Part shown: piece after piece, positions 1-9,900 of the stretch | Numbering within the stretch: the first letter of the stretch is position 1 | Layout of the letters: every line of letters starts with the position of its first letter | Source: Peltaster fructicola | Lineage: Eukaryota > Ascomycota > Dothideomycetes | Assembly: GCA_001592805.2 (NCBI GenBank) | Contig: CP051142.1 | Location: forward strand, 1-64,000 | Reading direction: 5' to 3' | Length of the DNA stretch: 64,000 nt | Position numbers and translations under genes: made by a program | The notes under the pieces: generated by a model | What the model was told of the DNA's origin: nothing | What the model saw: only the letters and a program-made list of their open reading frames with translations | The model's database searches: none

Positions 1-95
1 CCCTACCCTACCCTACCCTACCCTACCCTACCCTACCCTACCCTACCCTACCCTACCCTACCCTACCCTACCCTACCCTACCCTACCCTACCCTA
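1..95. repeat. Telomere, 19 tandem CCCTA units
   Basis: Nineteen perfect 5-bp CCCTA units start at the first base and end at a sharp junction with unique sequence (GATCCTTTTC). The C-rich strand runs 5' to 3' inward from the left end, the orientation of a true chromosome end, so the complementary strand reads TAGGG toward the terminus. The unit is a pentamer; the usual filamentous-fungal unit is the hexamer TTAGGG, and no CCCTAA occurs in the tract. Confidence 0.93.
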
Positions 96-989
96 GATCC
101 TTTTCAGGTGGTCTAGGCCATCAACTTCTTCCTGCGATCAGCTGTGGCTCCCATATGACGATCACTGCTTCGTTGCACTCACGTGTGCTCTGCGCTGCTA
201 TCGGAATCAACATCATCATTATGACGTCCCTGCTGGTCGAGACGTCTGCTCAAGAAGACTACAGTATGGCCTCGATGCTGCTCAGCATGACCACAGTATC
301 GCCTCGCCGCTGCTCAAGATGATCATCGTATCGGCTTGTTTCAGCAGCTTGCCAATGATTGTGTACAACTGAGGCTCTTGCAGCACTTGAAGGAACTCTG
401 AGCTCTCGATTGCATCTAGACTCGCCGGACCAGCATTTCTGCTAGACGAGACACTCTACTGCATAGTATGGTCAAGGACGTCACACTATCTGGCTCAATG
501 CACATGTCAGTACACCTCTCATGCGACAGCACTTCACTGCAAGGCTCACAGATACTCTGCGCTTTCAGTCACGATCAGCTCGGTACAACGACGGATGTGC
601 ACGTTCAAGGAGGTCTCGTAGTGCAGGAGACAGACTGCTCTCGTTCCGCCAACGCTCGTGATGTATCGATCAGCTCATTGCACAGTCGTACAGTCAACAT
701 GATGTCCCAGACATCACTACTTTCTGTACAAGGACTTGAGCGAGTGGCCTACAAGGTCTGTCCAGCGTTCGCTGCCTTCAGCTTCCTCTCTGACTAGCAA
801 GCTCATCAACACAGCAAGTAGAGGATGTCCAGCGGCTCTGTAGTCTTCATGACAGAGAGAAGCGCTGCTCGACGTGAGCACATGTGCTGCGCCGCTCATC
901 ATGAACCATGGCGACATCTTGTTCTTTATCGACACGATGGGTGATCAGAAGAACACGAGCGCATTGTAGAGAGAGTGGAAGCAACACAA
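96..989. other. Telomere-adjacent non-coding DNA
   Basis: Mixed-composition DNA with no protein I recognise in any frame. Short phrases recur imperfectly, for example gctgctca(a/g)-type segments followed by atgat or atgacc around 235-330, which suggests decayed repeats. Open frames here reach only about 110 codons, lack domain-like composition and lie in DNA where the neighbouring arrays produce such frames by repetition. Confidence 0.6.
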
Positions 990-1060
990 CTACCCTGCAT
1001 ACCCTAGGAAATATACCACTACCCTTCGACCCTACATCCGACCCTACAACCCTACTACCC
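990..1060. repeat. Degenerate interstitial telomere-like tract
   Basis: About 70 bp with at least seven CCCTA-like cores (ctaccctgc, ataccctagg, ctacccttcg, gaccctaca twice, aaccctacta, ctaccca) separated by a few bases. It ends in AGATCCT, and the terminal telomere also runs into GATCCT at 96. This fits an old telomere end or junction now buried 0.9 kb inside, or telomere-like DNA added during repair. The cores follow a CCCTA rather than a CCCTAA pattern. Confidence 0.7.
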
Positions 1061-1079
1061 AGATCCTGCCCTCTACGCT

Positions 1080-1118
1080 GGACAGCATACATTGCGACTA
1101 TCGTCGCAATGGCTGTCC
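1080..1118. repeat. 39-nt near-perfect inverted repeat (hairpin)
   Basis: Outer arms GGACAGC (1080-1086) and GCTGTCC (1112-1118) pair. Inner arms CATTGCGAC (1090-1098) and GTCGCAATG (1103-1111) pair. There is a 3-nt bulge (ATA) on one side and a 4-nt loop (TATC). Sixteen base pairs with no mismatch are unlikely by chance in DNA of this composition. It lies 20 bp inward of the telomere-like tract. Its role is unknown. Confidence 0.8.
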
Positions 1119-1289
1119 GCTTCGGAGAACGTGTGCTCATGGCTATCTCTGGTGCGCATTTAAGCCTCGGTGAGCAGTACCCGTCTTCGCTGGACTATCG
1201 CCCAGGCAAGGACTCTGACGAGTGCGCAAGACTAGCGACTGACGACTTGCGACCGACGAGCGATGAGCGATGAGTGCCGAGCGACGAGT

Positions 1290-2080
1290 GACGAGTGACG
1301 ACAGCGAAGGTCTCCTGCGATACGCTGCTGATACAGCAGAGAGTGGACAGCCCTCGGCTCATGCAGCTCGACTGACGACGACGTCGACGCCAACGATCCT
1401 CTCTACTCTGCTCATACGACAGCAGGGTCTCATGGTTTGCGGTAGAACTGACGACAGCAAGACCCTTTCGCTCTCCCTGATGCAGCAGATGTGACAGACA
1501 ATGGACAGCTCCTACCTCATCCAGCACCACTGACGACAGCCGCGCCCACCTACTCCTACTTCTGGTCTGCTCAACAGACAATGGATCCCAACTCGTGAGG
1601 GACGACTGACGACTGACGACAGTGACGCTTGCTTGCTCACTGAGCTGGGCTGTTCCGACAGACAGCGCAGAGCTCTCAGCTTGTGAAGCACCAACGTCGA
1701 CAGCGACGCCCTGCTGCTCTATCACGCGCTGCAACCACAGCAGTGAACCGCTCTCACCTCGTGAAGCATTACTGATGACAGAGAAGATGCCCAGCTCTGC
1801 AACATGCTGCCACGAGAGACAGCGGATAGCTCGCAGCTGATGAGACACCACTGAAGACAGCGAGGCACTCTTGCTCTGCGACAAGCTGCTGTACAAGACG
1901 ACAGAGAGCCTGGACTCGTAGAGCATCAGCAAGTCCAGAGAGGATAGCTAGGTCTCTGCTGCAACGACAGGGTACGGCTCTCGGGTTAAGAAGCACCACT
2001 GACGACGGCAATGGTCTCGCACTGCTGCGATACTGCCAACGACGCTCTCTGCGCGATGTTCAACACTGCAGGATGCGCAG
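1290..2080. repeat. Diverged tandem repeat, unit about 78 bp
   Basis: A recognisable anchor, gaagcaccactgacgacagc and variants, recurs with its gacgacagc-like core at 1297, 1374, 1450, 1532, 1615, 1696, 1774, 1853 and 2001. The spacings are 77, 76, 82, 83, 81, 78, 79 and 148 (two units). Between anchors, phrases such as ctctgctctgcgacaa and cagagagctc recur. A 78-bp unit is 26 codons, so the array stays open by itself: about 245 codons on the minus strand encode nothing but a 26-residue degenerate repeat. I treat that frame as a by-product of the repeat. Confidence 0.8.
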
Positions 2081-5000
2081 ACGTCGATGTGTGCTATATG
2101 ACGATGGTCAGCCACTTCTGTACACCCTTCAACGTCAGTTCTGCTCCAGGAAGATCACCACTCAGTGTCGAAATATGCTCCGTTGTGATCGTGGGCGACT
2201 CACCAGACGTGCTTCTTGACGACGAGGACCACTCGTATACGAGTCTCACTTCACAGACCAGCTCGCACGGCGATATCGACTCAGCAGACGATGAAGCTGG
2301 TCTGTAGGCACCTCCATACACGAGGGAGCTCTGGAAGTGCACTCAGACCTGCTCGCCTTGCTCTTCCTCATGTGCTGATCCTGGATATCGATGTTGGAGC
2401 AGGTTGTACCAAGCATTAGTTCTTCAGACAAGCTGAAGACCATCCACAGTTGACGGGATCATCCCCTAGGACTCACCGCAGACGTAGGCGAGCTTGTCTG
2501 ACACTCGGCACTTTTCGCGTTCGTCTTTGCGCTGTGTAGCACTCCAAGGCTCATCGCAAGAATCTGCAAGCTGGACTGACATTGCGGTAGTTCTCACATC
2601 CGTTCTGGCGCTCTTTCAGCACTATGACAATCGATCTATGCGTGTCAGCACTTCTCTGACATCGTGGTACGCACCACGGCTGTTTCCTGGCTCATCTAGC
2701 CCTCATGGCATGCGTCTTCAAGCTCTTCCAACGCTGAGACATCCAACACGGTCGTCTCGTGGCTCTTCTAGCTCTCTGAGACTCGCCACTTGCGTTTGTA
2801 CGCTCGGTCAACATCAGCGCTCATCAGGTATGTCTTGTCGTTCTTCTTGATTACCTAAGACTCGAAGCGCCTCACAATCGCTGCTGCAGCCGCTCTCGTC
2901 ATCGCACAATGACTATTAGGACTCATCTACCTGCTGTGCTCGTCGCTGCTGTTGTCTCGGCTGCTTTGAAGCTGTCACACTCATCGCTCGCTCATGCGAT
3001 GTACACGAGGTGTGCACGATCTGGACGCTCGAGGATCGGTCGATCTGACACACTCTCGTAAGCATGTCTCACCTACGCATCGGTCTGGCAATCGTGCAGG
3101 CGTTAGCAGCTCCAGCCTGAGCTTCACACGAAGCGTAGTCGATACACCGCTGGACAGTCATGTGCTTCAGCTCCTGCAGTCGTCGCATGCAACGCACTGT
3201 GCTCGCCGGTACGATGCGAGACGATGATCTGCTCCGTCAGCAACCACCACTCTGTCTTCACATGCAGCTCTTGAGCTTGTCGATGTAGCGCGCTCTGTTG
3301 GTCGGTGTCGTGGGAGGACAGTGATCTCCAGCTGCAGTCAGCGTTCTGTGATTCTCCAGCCCCTCACCTCTGCTGTTCAAGTCGCCACAGAGAGTAATGC
3401 TCGTCGATGTAGCGCAGAACGACAGACCCTAGCTGCGATCAGCAGTCTTGATTCTTGTGTAGCTCCTACACTCTTCTGCCTCGTCGACGGAAGCATGAAG
3501 ACGATGAGTGGTCCGAATGCATCACCTCTCCCACTCCTTTTCCGATCGACGAGCAGCAGTATCCCAGCTCTTCGCAAGCCATGGCGAAACGCAAGACTGC
3601 TGAGCGTACAGCCTCATCCACTGCTCTCTTGTCCGACTCCTGCTCGTCTTGTATCCAGCGATGCGTTCTCGTTGTCCTCCTGCTTCTCACGTCTCCTGCA
3701 GCGCCCTCCCGGCCTTCTCTTGCTCCCATGGGTTCTCTGATAGCTTCTCGCTGCAGCAATGCCCTTCTTGAGTCTTCCCACAGCCTCAATACGTTATCCT
3801 CCTCTTCTTGAGTCCTGCGGCAGCTCAGGTACATAGTCTTGCTTCTTTTGTATCTCCTTCGAGGTCTTCCATTATTCTACTGCTCCTCCTGTATCCTCCA
3901 GGTCTTCCCGTTGCTCGCCTACTCTTCTTGTCTTTCCGACATTCTCCTCTGACTTCCGTGCTCTTGCGTCGTTGTTTGTGGTGCTTCTGGGTCTGCAGCT
4001 CGTCTAGGAGTCTAGAGATCTTCGTCGAGAGCTGTCGGCGTCTCGGACCATGCGATTGAGGTTTGTACAGGATCGAGAATGAGGATGTGGAGCTGCGAGT
4101 GTATGTGATAGATTCGAACGGCGTCTGGCGGCTCTGAGCTGTGAATGATGGCGACGAACAGCGAATACAGTGAACGAGCGAAGTCGAAGGCTATGGCGGG
4201 TGGTGGATGACCATGGACAGGTGAGTGTCTATGGACGACGTAGTGGTAGGCTCTGGAGGTGGAGGACGGCCAGGCAGAACGAATTGCCCATGAATGAGTG
4301 CGGTGAGTACTGCGGAGAGTGTGCGATCGTGATAGTCTTCGAGAAGCGTCTAAGCATGAGTGTAGTCGGCGGTGATGGAGACATCACTCGTGATGGACGA
4401 ATGCGGTGCTCCAGAGTCTGCAGATGAGTGCGGTCGATGAACGAGGAGGCGTCGATAGCCATGGACAGTCCTGATGTGGGTGATCGTGGCCGATGGCAGA
4501 GGTATGGACCTCGCTCTGTAGCCGCTCAACTGTCAGCTGTGCTATAAGGCCGTCGTCTGGCCTGCTGTCTGCTCTGCGTCTGGCTTGCTCGATTGCTTCG
4601 GGACTGACCTATACAGCAGGCAGAGTCAGCAAAGCGTATATGAGGTGTTGGCAGCCATAGACCGACCGCACACCATGTCCGGTCGTCGTCGTCGAACCAT
4701 GTATGAGGTGCTTACTGCTGCAGACTCACAAGCAGCATGCGTGGTTGTTGACGAGGTGTCCAAGGTGCTGCTGATAGCTGACAAGTACCCTGGATCAGAT
4801 CATCTCCAGTATGTCTCTGAGCTGCTGAAGATTGGCGAACGTACTCAATAGCATGTATGAGTGTCGATGTAGTGTCTGTGAACTGGTGCTAAGATCAGCT
4901 GACAGCGCGGCATGCTTGGGCATCGTAGACAGTGTGCGACTGACTATCAGCTCTCTCTAGGGGTGAGGACGACGAAGGTAATGGTAGCAAGACCTGTTCA

Positions 5001-5969
5001 CTCATCAGTACATATAGCTCGCTGCTTGCAATCACCCGCAGCAAGAATCAGCTGTTGACATTGTGTAGTCGTCGGGAACCAAGAACCGAAGTCCAGTTGT
5101 TCGACGTGCTGCAACACCAGGCGCTCGCTGTCCTTCCGTGGCTGACAACAGTGGGTGGCGCATGAATAGCTCTAGGATAATACAAGAATGAGGTCTTCAG
5201 CATGCATAGTCGTGGAGTAATGACTGCCAACACTCTGTGATCAGCGGTGAGGTCTGCAAACATCAGCTGAGTCGAACCCATCAGACTCACTCACCTGTAT
5301 CCTGGTGGCTCCAACGCTCTGTCGATTGATAGTCTCGCCTCCCATCCCTTCGTCGGTTGCAAGAGCGCTGTCTTCCTTGCTATGATCAACTCAGCATAAA
5401 TTCGCAAAGTACTCGACTCTGTGGAGGATCTGCTTCTCGATCGAGCCGACCTGTGGCTCTGCGCACTCGTTCGTCCTTCATATGGTCGTACAGAGTGCTG
5501 ATGAGTGTCCAGTAGAGAGGTCGTGCGTCTAGCATGCCACTTGCGTTGACAATGGCTGTTTGAAGCTCGTCCATCGACCTACAGCCTTGTGCTGATTTGA
5601 GTCAGCGATGAGGATCCGTCCCATTCACTATTGTCCTTTGCTTGTTTTGCTGCTCTGACGCTGTTCATCTAAGCCCCAGCGGTGTCTCAAGGTGTCCTGT
5701 ACGATGTGCAGCGCGCACAGAGACGGGCGCGAGTACGACGCTTCTCTTGTCTGTCCCCACAGCATCTGTGTATTGCCTACTCTTATACACTCGACTGAGC
5801 ACTCATCGTACGTCTATGCTTGCATTTCGATGACGATCGAGATCGGTTGTCGCTCGGTGTGTTGTATAAGTGCTCGGTCGTCTGTGGTCGTCGAGGGTAC
5901 TTGGAGGACTGCGGAGTGCTCAAACGAGTTGTAAAACTTCTATAGCTGTCAGCACTTGACAGATGCGAC
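2081..5969. other. Repeat-derived subtelomeric DNA without recognisable genes
   Basis: No protein domain was recognised. From about 2,490 to 4,055 the plus strand is strongly pyrimidine-rich, with CTC, CTT and CTG runs and repeated phrases such as tcctccaggtcttcc. From about 4,060 to 4,900 it turns abruptly purine-rich. A phrase tatgaggtg(t/c)t occurs at 4,638 and 4,698 with similar 3' context, and gtcgatgtagcg occurs at 3,279 and 3,403. These point to old tandem repeats eroded beyond easy alignment. Confidence 0.55.
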
Positions 5970-8900
5970 TTCATAATCTCACCAGCTCTGTGGAAACCTC
6001 TCCAGCATGTGCGACGGCAGTACAATGGCCTAGCGGGTGCGCTCCATGGATCCGAGGGCAGACCGACGACACCACGGCATCGCGAGCTGAGACAGCTTCA
6101 ATCTGCCTGAGGTGGTAGTGCTGCTTCTCAGCTACACTCTCGTCGATGAGTCATAGCCATAGCAAGTGTAGTCGTTGAGGAGTGGCTGTCTGAAGCTGAT
6201 TATGATCGAGACGTCTCAGGTCGGCGCCAGCAACCGGTAGTCGTGATCATGCACACTCGATGCTATCTGATGCCCATTTCCATGCTTCTGGAATTGTAGA
6301 TTCATCATGGAGGAGCCTCCTGCAGTGCAAAGTCGTCTCCCGGTTGATCGAAGCTGAATGTGCTTCGACCCGACGTTTGTGACGAGATCACTCCTCAATC
6401 TGCACTCTCGACGATCTCCTCTGCTCAAATTGCTGCTGTTGCGCTTCGCTTTGTGTCATGAACGAGCCTTCTATGAGGCGTGGCCGTTGAGAAATGATGA
6501 ATGGAGCTGAAAATGCTTCGGACCGTAGGCCCAGCGACGAGGTCAACCCTCCTTTCGCACACTCCAAGGTATCCTGTGTTCACTTTCATGCTCTTGCGCT
6601 CCACTCTGTGTCATGAGTGAGCCTGCTGTGATGTGTGCTCGTTGAGGAGTGGTTGAGAAGCTCAGAAATGCCTCACCTCGCGGCGTCAGTGACGAGCTCA
6701 ATCCTCTTTCTGCACACTCTAAGTTATCCTTGATCCAATCTCCTACTCTTGCGCTTCACTCTCCATCAGGAATGGGCCTTCTGCGATGCGTGGTCGTCAA
6801 ATGATGTGCTCATCTCTCCGGACAGCCTCACTGCCATCTCGACGTGCCGTTTGCCATTCTTTGCTTTTTTGGATGCTGGCGCCCTGCCCTCAAGGCTTCC
6901 TCCTCTTACTCTGCTACTCTGCAGCAGTCGGTGTATCGATTCGAGATGTGTAGTGTCTGTGGTGGTAGAATTAGTGCTGTCGTAGCGGCGACTTCATCGG
7001 TCGATTGTATGAGCTATGCAGCTTCAAGACTCCCGATAGCTAACATAGTCGATAGCGCGAGCGTCTGAGAACTCCCTGTATAATTATCAGCTGTCCACAG
7101 GGCGTGGTCGCTACGTAGGCGCAATCCTGCTGTGGCTGTATAGTACGAATCCAGCTCACCTTCTGCGACAACACCACAGCCTGCGCAACCGTATCAACCT
7201 TGAGCAAGGCATACATGATAGCGCGACTCTGTGGCTCTCATTCGTTCCATCAGCAGGCCTCCTGTAACGCAGGTGCGTCGAGTATTTCGCATTTCTCTCA
7301 CAGCTGCTCTTGTAGCATACCCAATCATATCCTGGCGTATCGATGTAGCAGTACTCTTCGACACCTCCTTCGTTGTTCCGATTGCTCTATACTGCGGTAT
7401 GATACGTCCCTCGACGCTATCGATACGTCGTTGTGAAGCAGAGGCGTAGAGGCTGTGCTGCGGTGCCAGAAGGTCGTCCACAGATACGATGTCTCTGCTG
7501 CTCAATACTCCCTCACTTGTCCATTGTACTATCTCTCTACTCTTGCGCTATCATCTGCTGACAAGATGAGCCTCCCAGGATGCGTACTCGTCGGGCAAGG
7601 TGCGTATGCAGTGACGCAAGTGTGCTTCGATAACGACTGTATTGCAGCACTCAGGCACTTCCTGTACTGCTCTGGTCACTCCAGAGGTCTCGATCTCCGA
7701 TATCATAACTCCTTGGAGGCTCCAGCGTCTGTGGTGGGTGAACAATGATGCCCAGTAAGGTGGACGCTATGGCGACATTGAGATGTATTGTGAGCGAATC
7801 ACGACGGTAAGACTCCCGAAATGCATCGCTGGCAGTCAATTGCAATCTATACTCTTATTAGCATCAAGGATCAGCTGGGATGAGACACTTCCACTGTTGA
7901 CTCAAGCCCTTTGCAGAATCCACTCACTTTGACCAGCACTTCAAAAATCTTCAAACCAGCACCGGCAGCTGCGACATACCCATAGGATGATAGCGGACGC
8001 TCTGTTGAACTTCACACGCCTTCGATCGTGGTTGCAGCTGCTCAGGTCGTCGTGTAATGGCTGTTTGAGTTTCAGTGAAGCTCGACTTTGTGACCACCAC
8101 ATCGAGCTTTTGAAGCTCACAGAGCTCAGACAAACCAGTGCGGAGTATAGTACAGATTCAGCGCTTTCGAAACGTGTCTCGAGCATCGTAGCAAGTGTCC
8201 TGTGTGGTCGACAATCACACGTTGAAGTTGACTGACCTTCTGGCTACCCACGACCATCATGGGCGTGTTGCAGCCACGGGACTCCCGAAACGCAGCGCAG
8301 AGTAGACTGAGAACTCGCCACTGGCAGTGAGCACAAGAGCGAGTGCTACAGCGGAGTTCGCGGTATTCCGTAACACTGTTGTCCTCGCTATGCCTGCTTC
8401 ATGCCATTGACTCTTGCAACACCACAGTGATTAGATCCCTTCTCTGCTCTTGCTAGGTGCTCTGAATACGTATCGTGTCGTCAATCGGCTCTGTAGCATG
8501 GCTTTCGCCGAGGGATAAGCAGATGAGCATTTGTGAGGACGAGCGACTGGCATGCATCATGCCAGGGTTGTTTCGACACCAGAGTATCTGGGATCCTCCC
8601 CTGCCGTTGATGAATGCTCCCTGATACTCGGTATATCGTCTCTAGGCTCTGAGACGTTGATTGCGGTCTGCGCGACAGGTAGGCGTCCATCGACATCGTT
8701 CCAGCTTGCCTGCATGATACCGACTCTTGCAGCACTACAATGCCTCATACCATTCTCTGCTCTTTCTCTGCTCTTGCTAGTTGCTTTTGAGTACTCGTCG
8801 TGTGGTCTGTGGACTTGGATGGGATCGTGGTTGAGGACCGCTGGCGAGTGTGAATCTGTATGATCTCGGTCTTGAGGTATATCAGCGCTTACAAGGGTAC

Positions 8901-9900
8901 AGCAAACTCACAGCTTGTCGAGCATGCTCTGGAGATATCCTTGCAGCAAGAACCTGCTCAGCAGTATGTATGAGCGTTGAGTTATCCGCGATTGTGGTGT
9001 CCTCCATATCTTTGCTTTCATCGCTTTTTCAAGCACTTGCGGTGCTGACATACTTTCTTGCCCCTCGCCAACTCTTTCTGTAGGCTCTGTAAGGCTTGCC
9101 AGTGCTTGATGCGTGGTCTTGTGATGCACAGCGGCCAGGGAATCGCTGGAGGAATTCGGTAGAAGTGCTTGAAAACTTCGCTCGTGGATCGCTGGTAGGA
9201 CTGTGAGGTGCACCCGAGTACAGCCGGCGTGATGCGCACTCTTGATGCTTTTGATTGATGCAGGAATGAGCGTGCTGACTGCCTTCAGCGACGCGACATT
9301 GCGACCTGCGCTGTCTGTGTTGTAGGGGCTCTGTGGACGAGCGCCAACCATGCAGTGATCGTGAAGACTGACCGATGAGCTCATACGATAGTGTAGACTC
9401 ACAGCTATCGCCTCGTGCTTCTATCGTCGTGCAGAATGCTCTTGTCGTGTTGCGATCGTCCCTTGAAGTTATCAGTACATCTCACTCACCTGCCACGACC
9501 ACAACTTCCTACTGCCGCAAGACACTCGCTACTCATAACTGTCGGTTGCGCATGCCTCGCTCTACTATCTCATAGTCGAACGAAGCCCACAACTGCTCTG
9601 CTTGTCTGGGTACAAGCTGTCGAAGTTTGCGTTGCAGAGTCTTCAACACGTCTGCGCGGATGTTGTGAATGCTCAAGATTCCCGATACGCATAGCAACAG
9701 ACAGCGCACGCGCAAAGCTCTCGACCGCAAGAAGAACGAGACCTTCAGGACGTGTTGTCGTGGAGGAAAGATAGTATCGTGGTCTGTCGCGATGCTGGAT
9801 GTTTTGACAACAAACACGCACTTCCGTCTTGCTCAATACCACCCAATACAGCTGCGCAGCTTCAACACAGCTACAAGACTCCCGAGATCTAGCGCAATAG
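5970..9900. repeat. Diverged tandem satellite, unit about 155 bp
   Basis: The phrase cttgcgct(t/c)(c/g)(a/g)ct...tcatgaatgagcct recurs with its gcgct at 6441, 6596 and 6751, spacings of exactly 155. Weaker copies appear near 6130 and 6285 upstream and at about 7,226 and 7,545 downstream. A second marker, gactcccga, lies at 7028, 7811, 8280 and 9677; the spacings of 783, 469 and 1397 are close to 5, 3 and 9 units. A third phrase, gactcttgca(a/g)cac, is at about 8,411 and 8,726, two units apart. The whole stretch therefore looks like one array of about 25 heavily diverged units. Boundaries are approximate and no gene was recognised inside. Confidence 0.7.

Noticed and set aside
1195-1932. 245-codon minus-strand open frame near the telomere
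   Set aside because: It is explained by the 78-bp tandem repeat, whose unit is a multiple of three.
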